Assembly (NCBI RefSeq): GCF_030936135.1
Contig: NC_082595.1
Span: forward strand, 10,454,430 to 10,518,429
DNA from: Gavia stellata
Taxonomy: Eukaryota; Chordata; Aves; Gaviiformes; Gaviidae
Reading direction: 5' to 3'
DNA: 64,000 nucleotides
In this document: one piece after another, positions 1 to 12,546 of the stretch
How the letters are laid out: each line of letters begins with the position of its first letter
Position numbering within the stretch: the first letter of the stretch is position 1
Notes under the pieces: generated by a model
What the model was told of the DNA's origin: nothing
Seen by the model: the letters and a program-made list of their open reading frames with translations, nothing else
Database searches by the model: none
Translations under genes and position numbers: made by a program

Positions 1-3000
1 AACTTGAACTACATCAGCAAGTAGCTTCTGGTCTGCTAGTGACTGTAAGCAGGTAAAAGACCTAGAAAAAAATCACTAAGAGTTATGCAATAAGCACCAA
101 ATAAAGGTCGCTATAAAAGAGCTGTAAAGTAGGTTAAAATTGCCTGAGGCAAAATGAGTGTGCCAACTTCTGTCCCCATATGGCTGATCTGTCCGCAGCA
201 GCATGCACAAGCTCTTAAACTCATCTTTTTTGTATTTGAAAGATAAAGGTGTTGAACTAAATCTAGACTAACCTGAACTAAATTTAAAATGGGAATGTTT
301 TCATTCCACAGTTTAACCAAGTAGTTCATTTGAGATTATTTCCAAGTGATTTTGGATAGACTTAGCCAAAGTCTTGACTGGAAAATTGAAGAAGGTAGAG
401 ATTCAGCTGTTCATGTGTGGCAGTGCACTAGAAAAGGTGGTTGAATAGTTGTTGGTAATCCTTCTTTGTCAGTTTGTCTTTGTGATAAAATGGCATATCC
501 TATTTGAAGGGCTTTGTTGTGCAGTGTAATTATAGTGTGGTGCATTGCAAACTTAAGCTAAACACTGCTGTCACAGAGCATTCCAAGGGAAGGTGGTATG
601 GTTAGTAAAGAGTCGCTGTGTCTTTTATTAGATTGAGTCATATAGAGGAAGAGAGGGGAGAAGTGGACAAGCTTTCAGGAATACAAGCCTTTGTCCTTCA
701 GCTGCATTAAAAAAGAAACTTCCGTGCCAACCTGTATCAAGAAATTTGTGCTGTTCCTAAAATCAGGATGATAAAGCTGTTCTGTCAAAAACCTGGATTA
801 CTTCATTAGTTTATAGAAATTTAATAGCTGCTACTTTTCCATTAAACTGTTTCTGGTTACATGCTACTGTGAACACACCTGTACATTTAGTTGCACAATT
901 AATTGCCCTGAGTGCAACAAAACAGCCCCCAGGATATGTTGTCAGTTCTGGAGATAACACTGCATCTCCTCTGAAGGGGACATTTACAATGCTTACCTCA
1001 CCGTTATAAGGATGACTGTATACTGACAAGGAAACAGTCTTTTGAATGAGCTACCAGAATACCATTGCAAAGCTTACTGTAACTCTGAAAAAATCTGTGC
1101 TGATTGTACATCTCTGCCTGTGATGTATTATCCTATACTAGAACCTCTCTGGAAAATAGTTAAATAATCCCCTTATCCTGGAAAAAGTCCTGTGCTTTGA
1201 AATGAAGCTTTCCCAGAATTTTCCATTTGCCCTTCATAGCTTTCAGGTGGTGCCCCGTCAGAAACAACCTTCCTGGAAGTCGGTGAGTACTGAGCAGAAT
1301 CAGACTATGTGTGAGTCTCACATAATAAATGCCCTCTACAGCAGAACTCCCATGATCTATGGATCCTACTCATTCCTATCCCAGAATGTGATGTACTTGC
1401 TCAATATACCAAATGTCCTCATGGAAGTTACTGGGACGAACCCGCACGGCTACCAGGCATTAGAGTGGCTCTCACAAGCTGAAGGACGGAAATGGCCGGT
1501 CAGCAGCTGGAGAATATTTTCACAAAGCAATCCAAGTGGACTGATATTACCTCCAAAACATAAGCCCAGATCTTAACTTCTTTAACTTGGGTGGACACTT
1601 AAACTGTGGTTTCAACAGAAACATAAATTTGGTACTTAATTTTGTTATTATTCTTCCTGTCAGCCCTTTTTTTTCCCCATAGGCAATAATTAACAGCGGT
1701 TCTTTAAGTTCCATGATGATTAAGGCCCCTCCTCACTTCTAAGTGCTGATTACCCTTTTCTCTAAAAATGTCTAGCTTTTTAATGTAATCAGGGTATTCT
1801 AATTCTTATGAAGATCCACATACTTTTAACAACTTAGATCTGTTGATCCAATTAAAAAAAGAAAGGTACATTTTCTATTGCCTTCTATGTCCTTGCCTTC
1901 TATGTCTGGAATCCATTTTCAGGGCAAACTAGAAGGAGTTTCTGGTGGAAGTTAGAGAGATGGATTCCCTGACACAACAGGGCTCTTTGTTTTCAAGCAA
2001 CAGAAATAAAGAGGATCTCTCTTGAGTTTCCTTTAATTATAAGCCTGAGGGTAGAGAGAAAGGAGGAGTGATTTTTGTTTCTCAATATGATGTTTGTGAT
2101 TTAGTTCTGCCTGGAGAAGTTGCTGTTTTGTTGCTAAATTATAATGGCACCTTTCCTGTGGCTATAGAGGAGATTTGGCTATGTTACACTTCTGATTTGT
2201 CGTTGTCTTCCTTTTTCTGTGGGAGCTCTCCAAAAAGGTAAATGGGAGTTATATCTGTGACTTAAAAGTGCTACTTTCTCTCCTTCACAACTGTAAGGAT
2301 TTCCTTTTGGTATGAACCAGAGCTGAATATCAAGTCAGTTCTTGCAGTCTGGCTTTTTCATTCTAGAGAAAACATGATACATTTGAAATGTATTTGAAAT
2401 ATCATTTTCTCATTAGATCGTTAGGTTATGCAAGGTGGAGGATGGCAGTTACCCTTAAAGCTATTTATTACACTGTGGTTGTGAATCTAATGAGGGAAGA
2501 TGGGATTCAAGAAGGGACATGATAAAAGTTTTTGTAGAAGTGGGTATAGTCTGGATAATGAAGGTATATGAGAAAATTAATGTTTTGAAAAAAGTTTACA
2601 AATCCCTTAGTCTGTACAGTTCTGCGATTACTTATGAACCGCTCTTGATCAAGCGTAGGCACTAAGTATCCTATAGTTTTCTTCTTCATGGGAGTCTTCT
2701 GTTTTTCTAGCAGCACCAAGGTCAAGAAGTCATGGCTTTTTGAGAAATCAAATTATTTTATTTTATTTCTTGGGTGATAACGTCCTTTCTCCAAGCAAGT
2801 GTAAGCAGAATTATCAGTGATCCTGAGCATTTTTCTTTTCAGGTAGAAAAGAGTAGTTAAGATGTGAGCAAGAAGCTTAGGAAATGTACAGTCTACCACA
2901 GGGTGTTTTAGGTAAGTCATTTAATGCTTTCTAATAAGTAGAGATAATACGTTTTGTAGCTCATAGCAATGTGGTGAGCTTAACATTAAGACTGTTTATC

Positions 3001-6000
3001 ATGTAAATACCTAAGATAAGAAGTAGAAATTGCACATTAAAGGCCTTACCTGTTTCTTTTGACCTTTTACTACTTTCTGCAGGACAGAGACTGAAGCATC
3101 TCTATGAACTGAAACAATACTGATATTCATTAAATCTGCTGTAGTCCTATAGTTTCACAGATCGATTTATTCCATTTGTGACATTTGTTGCTTTACTGAA
3201 AATTTGAATAATTTATCAAAAAAGTCCCTTTTTTATTTCTGTCCTCAAATCCTGGTGAGATTTCACAGCATTGAGCTCTAACAAATTTTGTGATAGTTAC
3301 CTGCAAATTAATAGTAAACTTTAATTCATATCATGAGGTTGTCATAGCTTTTCATTTAACATGAAACTATTTCATACATCTATTAATTTCTAATTGACAT
3401 TTTGCCAACTAGTCCCTTCACAGGGTCAGTGCAGGATTGTTACCTGGTAGTGATTATCAGGACACAATGAATTACAGAATTTATGAACTTTTTGTTGTTG
3501 CTACCCCTGTTTACCAACAGTGTAACTTGAAAGTTTACATTAAATGTGACTCACAAAGTTCAGAAATAGTTTAAGCCCTATTGCTGCATTCTGCATTCTA
3601 ATCCTTCCTTGCACTCGCTTCCCTCCCCACTCCCAAATCAAAGTTTCCAAGACTGTAAAGTCAAAATGTTTCACATAAATCTTGATGCAGCTCAGGCTCT
3701 TTGAAACTTTTGTTCTGTTCTGTTTGTTTCTTCCAAAACTTCCTGTCACTTCCTCTGTATCCACTGGGTCTTTTTTTGTCTGCTCTGGCATGATATTTGC
3801 CTTTATCTAGGATTGCCTGTGGTCTGGAACTCTGGTTTTCAACTGTTATTAAAAAAAATGTGGATAACTTAATTAAGTTCACAAAGAAACAACTGTAGTA
3901 TACTGTAAATCACAATGGGAAATATATTTCGCAAAACAGGAACAGTTGTGTAAAGAAGTTTAAACCAAGTTAAAAAACCATTGTTTTCCCCAAGGGCTCC
4001 TGGTTTTATAACTGTTTAGATTCATACATTCTTTGGAACTTGTCTTTTGCTTTGGAATGCCTTACAACTAAATGTGAGAAGTTGAAAATGGGTTCAATAG
4101 ATCATGACTACCATTTTGAAACTTTCATAAACAATAGGGCACTGTGTACTGTGGAACATTTATCTTAAGTGAGCACAATGCTTAGAAGAAATCCTTAATC
4201 TATTACTCATTCAGTTGAATGCACAGCAGGAGCAAAACTATGCATGAACACATGTGTGAAGGCAATATATTTAAACATTTTCAGCAGAAATGCATACAGC
4301 TTACACTGGAAGAGAGAATTGTTGCTTTGTGAGAATTTAATCTTTCATTTCTTTGACTTTTCTGCATGTTTAAATCTCAAAATATTTTTTTTTGAGTGAT
4401 TCTGAGATGGTATCTTCTTTCTGCCCTACATTTAAAAGTAATGCAAATAAGATAAAGCTGTTTTCTAAGTGGGGCGTGATCCAATCCCCGTTGAGCTCTG
4501 TGACAGTTCTCATTAACTGAAGTGATGCAGGACTGGGTGTGTAGGTTCTTGGATGGGAGAGTTTGCTCGTTCTTGGTTTCCTTTCTTCATATGGATTGAT
4601 GTGTGACCAAAAGCCACAGGTTTGGCTGCTAAAACACACAACCTACACAATGTTAAAAGTGAAGATTGTTTTAAAATTTGTTTGATATCCTTTCAGTAAC
4701 TACCTTTAAGATCATTTCAATGTACTGATTTTGTTTGTAGTCTGCTGCTTTTCCACCTAGTACCAGGTATGTAAATTGTATTTCTGGTCATTGATTTCTG
4801 TTTGAACTCGGATAACTTCTTATATCTATGTTGTTGTAAGCAGGGTCTTCTAAGGCTTTCTAATTAGCTTTTGTCTAATTTGGAACTGAGACATTTCCCA
4901 CAAAAGCTTGGTTCCTCCCTCCTCTCAGTAAAATCACTAACTTACTTTTGGAAATGCATTTCAGTGATACAACATGCCTAATTATAAGTTGATTTTTTTA
5001 AAGCTATTTAATTTGATTTATGTTATAAGTAATGACATGTTTTTTAAGGATTGAGTTGCATACTGCTTGAATGTTATTCAAGACTGTACTGAAAACTTAT
5101 TTTTATTTCATTTTCACATAATCTGTCATTATTTTATTCACATCTTAGAAAAATGAACTGCAATAATTTCGTCACGGTAGCTTATGTCCTAATAGCCCTT
5201 TGTAATCTGGAAAAATAAGTATTTTTAATCTTTGTGCTATACTAAACACAGTACTTAAAAATAAGTCTGGTTTTGCTTTAATTTCTGTAATTTAGATTGC
5301 TTTTAATAACTGTGATTACAGTGTAGTATCCCGCCTGCCTCTTGGACAGTTATGCCGTCTTTAGTGCAATCTTTAAGGGCTTGAAAATGCAGATAAAGAA
5401 ATCCAGGTGTTATTCTTTTGCTACTTCATAACTGCTGTAGAGTTTTGTTGTTTTGTGGTTGCTTTTCTGCTTAAACGCTAAGTTATTTAGCACTGAAAAG
5501 AAACAGTCTTCAGCTGTTGAAAATAAGAGTGCATCTGTAATAAAGGTTATTATGATTCATTTTTATGCTTGTTGTCAGTTCTTTGAAAAATATAATTTTA
5601 AATCTGAAAAGGCATATGCTTGTTTATTTAATGATCCCTCAGAATATATTCCTGAGATCAGTGATAATGGGATGAGGTAAGAATTGATTACTAAAGGTAA
5701 GAATTTTAAGTTCATTGGACTTTTATCACTAGTGCATAATATTCTGCACCCAATAAAGTAGAAATTATCACTTATTTCAGAATGAATTAGGGTAAGGCTG
5801 AATTTGCTGAAAAGGTCTGTTTTCACTCAGACTTGGAATATGAGGATTATCTGTTGACATATGTATTTAAACCAAACGGGTGTGAATACAAACCAGATGT
5901 TTATTGGGAACATTTTTTATAGTATGTTTGAACCATAAAACAAGGTGACACATTTTTTAATCAGTATTTCTGATTTCACATTGAGGAAAAGCATATTCTA

Positions 6001-9000
6001 AGATACAGTATTCTAAGCATTACTTTGCAGATTCTTGTCCAGTTACAAATAGCTATCTTGTACAATATTAAGTGCTGCAATGAAAATCTAGATACAAAAT
6101 AGAATGACCATCTGTATAAAAGAAAATAAATCATGTTGACATAAAACAAATAGGTACTCTTTTTAAATAATTTTCAGCAGTCATTTTAAAGACTAGGTTA
6201 AATCTCGATTTCCGTAGCCTCTCACATGCTCAGTGAGAGTGGATATCAGCAGGTAGCTGACGATGTCTGACAAAGAATCTAGTACTGAAAAACACTTCAG
6301 TATTGTTTAACTGTATTTACAGCACATAGTTGCATTGATTCGGGGGTACTTTATTGTTATAAAACTTCCACTGTGCTGTTCATTCTCTTCCTGTAAACCC
6401 TCCAAGAGTGACAATGGAGATAATGTATGTCCCCAATCTTACAGTCTCTTCTCCCTTCACCAATGTGCTTCATGAGGCCAAGGAAGAGGTGGGACAGTGC
6501 TGTTTTGAAGCTAATCCCTTCCGTACAACAGTGGGTTAGCTGCACCCATAGACATAGATCTGGAGGAGGATCAGCTTGGTATTGGAATGCGTTAGTGCTG
6601 TAGGTGTTGATTTATATTATTTCTAGTAACAGGAGTAAAGGAAGTTACTTGGAGTTGTTTTTACGTCCCCCCCATTTAATGTTTCTCAGAGATGATCTTG
6701 ACAGTTTCTGGTTTATTATAGTGCTCGAGCATTTATAACAAATGTTTTATTGTGATGATACTCTTATTAAAAATAAGACCTACAATTTGGACAATTAATT
6801 ACTGTGAAATGTCCCTTTAATGTGTTGTAGAGTTAACTCTTGTTTCATTCAATCACAGGAGTTTTGCTGTTAATATGATTGGGAAGATGACTCTCTAATG
6901 GTCTTTGCGTGGTTTTGCTGAATACTTAGGTCAATAAAAAAACATTTATTTCTCACAGAATTGGATTATAAGTTTATAATAGAATGCAGTAAATTAAAGG
7001 AGAGCAGTTGCACAGAGGAAGAAATATTTTCTACCCTTTCTTCACAGTCTCCTTTTGTTTTCAGTGTATGATACAATATGTAGAGAACATGCTGAAAGCC
7101 AGTTGTGTCCTTTTTTGGGTATCTTCAGATACCTTTTCTCCAAAGCTTAATGGTTTACGAAGAAGTCTTAAACATCTGACAGTGGAGATGACCTGAGGTT
7201 TTGCAAGTTACATTGACAATTGTGTTAGTGAAGTATTGCATAACATTCAAATATGACACTATGTCCTTCCTGCTTCTATCTGCTTTCTGACAACTTCCAT
7301 TTTAGGATGCTGAATATTAGTTCACTTTCTGATAACTGGTGTTCTGATAATACAGGGTATGAATTGTACATAATGTTTCACTGTGTACAGATGGGTGCAG
7401 ACTGGAACCAGCTTTAGAGATCAGATGGGTCCTTTTCTGACATACGCTATGGATGTCTATACCATCTAGTCATGCCCATGTAGAGATACCCAAGTTCTGA
7501 ACAAGCTCGCGGTAGCCATATGTCATGGCATAGTGTCTAGTTTGGGTCTTTGATGTGGCATAGTGCTGCTGTGATTAGCTGAGTTCATGTTGGAACTATG
7601 GCTGAGACAATATACAGCTCATGTGGCATATTATGAACTTATCTTTAACATTTCTGAAACTGGGAAGTTCTGGTTTAGAAGAGGATAGAGGCAAAAACCA
7701 TGTTGTACAATGTGCTTACACTATTCCATTAAGATAAATTGGGTAAGAACATAGACTGGCCATAAAAGCGTAATAATACTTGACCTTATACCCTGAACTA
7801 TAGATATGTAAAACATAATACAAAAATGCAGTTAGGCATTTTACGTGCTTCTATAGGTTTGTCAATATAGTTCAGCTACACAAAGGACATGTTCATTTAG
7901 CAAACAGTTGAGGCTGCTTTTTGTTTAGGTTTGCTCATACATTTTTTCTTCTGCTTGGTGATGTTAACCCCTTGCAGAAGGGCAAAAGCATCTTAAATAA
8001 CATCAGCTTGTTGGTGAATAAGCCATAGGCATTAGCAAATGCACTAACATATACAGGTCTCCAACAGTGACAAGGGTTTTTAGCATTGTTTGCGAAGCCT
8101 GGGTATATGAACTCTGACCATCATGAAGCTGAAACAGCTGCCACATTTACTGGCAGTTGACTTCATTTGTCAGTGCACAGAAGTCTGGGAATCTGACTAT
8201 TCACAGGCAATATGTCGGTTTGGGAACTTCAGTCATCCTTATTTAGCATGTACCCAAGGGTTTGATATCAGCTGTTCTGGGGTTGCGTTGTTTTTGCATC
8301 ATGGCTTGTTTGATCCAAATGCTATTGAAAGCAGCACAAGTCTCTTCAATTAGTTGATCACTGTATGATGTAATAAATGTGTGTCGATTAATTCTCTGCA
8401 GTTCCTAATATGCACCCACACATAATAGAGAACCATTAGTGGCCATTGTCACTGTTACTCAGTTTCCAGTAATATCTCATTTTTATTTTCAGGATGAAAC
8501 CCCCAATCCTACACAGTATTACAAATAAACCATATAAACAAAAAGTTCTTGCCACATAATTGGAATAGTAGGAGCAGCATTTTCTAAACTTGGAACTTTC
8601 CCAAAATCATGCTCATAGATCCATGTGACATGTTACAGAAGTTGCTGGTTTCATTGTTTGGTTTTTGAACATGACTTTAAACTTGTAGACAGCTGAAGGT
8701 TGCTGCAGTCTGTAAGCAGAAGGGCACAAAGGGCAGGGTGTTGCATAGCGAAATGTAACTGTGACTCAGCTTTTGCTGAAAGTAACACTCATTTAATTTC
8801 TCCTACTTCCTCCTGATTAGCAAGAAATGCCCTACAGCACTGGGGTAAAGGAACACTAGCCATTTAAAAATACTTTCAAAACTTCCTAGGAATAGTGAAC
8901 TGCAGAAGAGTAAAGCAGTAACTAGCAGTGTTCCTTTCTTAGCTGTGAAATTTGTGGGAAGTACTCATGCTACAGTGCTATTTCTAATTTTAGGAGCAAA

Positions 9001-9645
9001 TGTCTATCACTTCTTGTACACAGACGTCATAAAACATTGGACAAAGGTGAAAACATTCTTTTAAGATATACCCTGGTATAATTCAGCTTTGCTATGAAGA
9101 TATTGGACTGTAATAGTAGCACAAGTGTTTTGGGAAGACCTAAGAGAAGTTCTTCCACTGATAGCACATGTTTTCCATGCTTGGTATGTGTGTATCTCGG
9201 ACATCAGAGATGGAAAAATTAGTAGCATCAGGACAGGATAGGGACTCTTCTCATGTAGTTTTCTGACCTTTCTTTGATGTGGATGAGAACTGTGGTCTTA
9301 CATTCCTTGAACAACTCTCTGTAATGTAAATAGCATAGTGTTAAATAGGTAGGTTTGTGGGAGTACTCTTCTTCATTAAGTTTGTCTCTAATTTCTTTAC
9401 ATTACTGTGGACCATGGTTTCTACTCTGGCCCTCATACTCCTCATTTGGAAGAATTCCAAAGCTTCCATGGCAGCAGCCCCTACACTTCTCTTCCAGGTT
9501 TGCCACAAGACAATAGAGTGGAGGTAAACATAGCACACGTTTGCTTAAGAAAAGGCTTCAGAAGTAACCAGAGATCCATTAATAGGATTATTTTCTTGAA
9601 TCTTTGTCCCATCTTTTCGTTCTGACAAGAGGAATGCCTAATCAA
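1..9645. other. Unannotated intergenic sequence
   Basis: No gene, RNA gene or transposon that I can recognise. The longest open frame is 1202-1576 on plus (124 codons); it has no domain, signal peptide or membrane segment I can identify and no convincing splice context. The tandem 15-mer at 1878 is the only clear structure. Composition is AT-rich and CpG-poor. Confidence 0.6.
1878..1907. repeat. Short tandem duplication, 15-bp unit
   Basis: Two adjacent copies of ttgccttctatgtc plus c or t. The copies differ only at the last base, so the duplication is recent. Confidence 0.85.
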
Positions 9646-10040
9646 GAATCACAGGATTATGTAGATTGGAAGGGATCTCTGGAGATCATCTAATTCAAAC
9701 CACCACTGAAAGCACGGCCTACTTAGATTAGTTTGCGCAAGGCCTTGTCCAGTCAGGTTTTGCGCATTTCCAAGGATGGAAATTCTACATCTTCTCTCAG
9801 TAAATTGTTCCAAGGTTTGACTGCCTTCATGGTGAATAATATCTAGTAAAAATTTCCCTTGTTGCAACTTGTGTCAGTTGCCTCATCTAATGCAGTCCTT
9901 TCACTGCGTGGTTCTGAGGGGAGTTTGACTTTATCTTCTCTACACCCTTCTATTAGGTCATGGAAGACAGCAATAGGACTTCTCATGACCTTCTCTTCTT
10001 AAAGCTGTGCAAGCCTGTTTCTCTCGAGTGCTGCTTTAGT
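9646..10040 (-). mobile_element. CR1 LINE fragment, diverged
   Basis: A minus-orientation CR1 copy of about 400 bp including the 3' end at the left. Landmarks are gaatcacaggattatgtag, ttggaagggatctctggag, atcatctaattcaaaccacc, caaggatggaaattctaca and cttctcatgaccttctcttc. It is more diverged than the 60313 copy and has small internal changes. The right edge is uncertain: similarity fades after the stretch near gtgcaagcctgtttctc. A minus-strand open frame inside it (9649-9867) is part of the repeat and not a gene. Confidence 0.85.
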
Positions 10041-12330
10041 GCTATTTAACGCTCCTCTGTAAGGTTGAAGGTACACATCTTATCTTTGGACAAGAAAAGG
10101 TTTGTTCTGTCTTCAAGGCATTTTTGTAAGATTCCCAGAGCAGTAGCTGAAGGATCACTAAAAACCTCAAGACAGGAAAATATATTGGGATATCTCAGAT
10201 AAAAGTGTCTGACCTTTACAATGGGGAATAAGAAAAAGAGCCAAGGCTTTATGCTTTCCACAAACAAGACTGGTCCTGTTGTCTGTTGTTACAGCCAGAC
10301 GCAATGGCATAACAAAATTTCTTGAAACTCTACCCATCCACCTCCCCTTTTGTTGATCTCTAGGACCTTTCTGTTGCCACCCCTGCTAGAGATTTGTCAC
10401 AGCATTTGTTTTATTGAATGAAAATTTTTTTCTCATTTCTATTGTCTCCCTTGTTACGTATCAAAGTATTCTTCCCACTACTGAGAGCTTTAGCATGTTT
10501 AGTAGTTCTTGCCTGGGTATTCCTTTCCCTCCTTTGATGCCGATGCCACTACAGATTGAAGCGTAGGCTAGAAACCTCTAGTGTCATTTTTCTTTGAGGC
10601 AGGCACCCTCATTGGCACCGCAAACTCTACTGATGTTGGAGGCAACATCAGACTGGCAATACTATCCTATTTTTACTCCTCTTGATACAGCCTCACCTGT
10701 GCCAATAAACTGCTTACGCCCACAGCTAAATTCCAGATCTGCTGGAAATGTTGCATGAGGTAGATCCAGGAGCAGTTCTCACATGTTTTCTCTGCCATTC
10801 CCTACCCTTCCTCTCAGCTGGATACATGTTTTCCTGAGGTAGGGAGAACAGAATAGGATAAGATAACAGGTTGGACATTATTCTAGATTGTGCTCTGGAG
10901 AATTGCCATTACAGGTACCTCTCCCTGCTACAGGACAAGGGTGGCTGCTGGGAGCTGCAGTTCTGCCACTCCAGCCCCCCAATGCACGCTGTATTCACAC
11001 CTATCTGCAGGGAAAGGAAGGTGTCAAAATGGTGACTTTGGGTGTTATTCCTTACTCTGCATCAATGAGAAAGATCACATCCTTCGCTGCTACTTCATAG
11101 GGAAGCTTCATGCTCTTCTCCTCTCCCCAGGAACACTTACTTTCAGCAGCTCTCCCCAGTAACTACTAACTGCTTCACAGAAACTCAGTGTTGCAATCAA
11201 CTTGCTGAGCTGAGCCCAAAACAACTTAAAAAGCACAAAAGCTGCTGCTTTGAGAAGCTTCTGCTGGAGACTGATGCATGCTACCCCTTTTTTTCCTCCC
11301 AGATGCTTGATTCCCAGTTTGTGAGCTGCTGATCTAGATTGCGCCCAAGAAAGTTATTTCCACAGCAGACCACAGAGCCAGAGATGTGTCCCTGGGACTT
11401 GTAGCAGTAGTCCTCGTTGCCATGGCCTGGTCTGGGTTGTACCTATTCCTTCCTATAGGTGGTCCTGCTCTACTAATTTTTTGAAATATGGGCCATCTCT
11501 TCCATCATCTCCAAGGATTGTAGTCAGCTCTGTCTCATTTGTGCAGGGTTACCTTCCACATGTGAGCAGATGTTGTACAAGGTAGAGTTTAGAAAATTTA
11601 CCATCATGTAGTCTGCTCATAGTAAGGTCAAGTCTATTTGGCCGTGGTCTGATTGCTATGGAATACCTCATTAAGTCTTAGTAACTCCATACTTACCACT
11701 AGTACCAGGGCCTTTTTTTGTCTCTTTCTACAAGGGCAAAGACCTTCGAAGTTTCATCCAAATTTTTGATAAAAAAAAAGTATTGACTTTCACTTCATTG
11801 ATGTTATTTGTCTTCCATTTTCATTCCTGAGCTTCATAGGTATAGGGGAGAGGGAAGGTTTACAGCCTCAACTGTTTGTCTAACCCTCTCTATTACTCTA
11901 AACTGATGTCTTGGCATTATCCTGTTTATTCCGTGTGTAGAAGAAATAAAATGTCTACTGCTTCTCTGCAGATAATTTTTAACATATTTGCTGGATAGTA
12001 TTCTGTTATTGAGGAGCTAAAGTGTCAGCTTGTTGTAAGTTTTTTAGATTACCTTACTGTTACATTACGTAGATTACCTTACAATTTCTAAATAGCAGAC
12101 GCAATATAGTAAGGAAGTTAATTTTTTTTTTGTAATTCTGCAGACAAATTACTTGGTCACCCATTTGTATCATTGCAAAGTGCTTTGTCACTCTGAGGGC
12201 TAATGCAGACTTGGTAGTGTTGTTCATGTCTTCCAAATAGACTGTGATTCTCTGGATCGACGAAGTACGTTTCGAAAGTCATATAAAGAAGAATTATAAA
12301 CACAACAAAGTATCAGTTTTCCTTTTTTAG

Positions 12331-12546
12331 AATTGGCTGCTCTGTGAGTTGTGTTCTGCCTTTTCTTCCATTTTACCATGTGTATCCATCAGTAATTTCA
12401 CATGACGGAATGGAAAACAGGTCAGAGTGGTATCTACTCTGGTCAAAAGCACAAAAAAGTGCTCATCCCACTCAGTGCCAAGAAAAATCTGGCTCTAGTG
12501 CCCAGGAGATGCCTCAGCCAAGAGTGGAAGAGCAAGACATGAAAAG
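12331..12546 (+). other. Exon-like open segment, product unknown
   Basis: A stretch preceded by a pyrimidine-rich acceptor (ttttccttttttag) and followed by a donor-like ag/gttagt, open in one plus-strand frame throughout. The peptide is hydrophilic in its second half (WSKAQKSAHPTQCQEKSGSS and so on) with no domain I recognise. A TATAAAG box lies at 12282-12288, just upstream, next to a tight cluster of four CpGs at 12258-12274. All of this could occur by chance; an open frame of this length is not remarkable here. It is listed as a candidate exon of an unknown transcript, not as a gene. Confidence 0.15.

Noticed and set aside
9649..9867. Minus-strand open frame of 72 codons
   Set aside because: It lies wholly within the CR1 fragment and carries no reverse-transcriptase motif.
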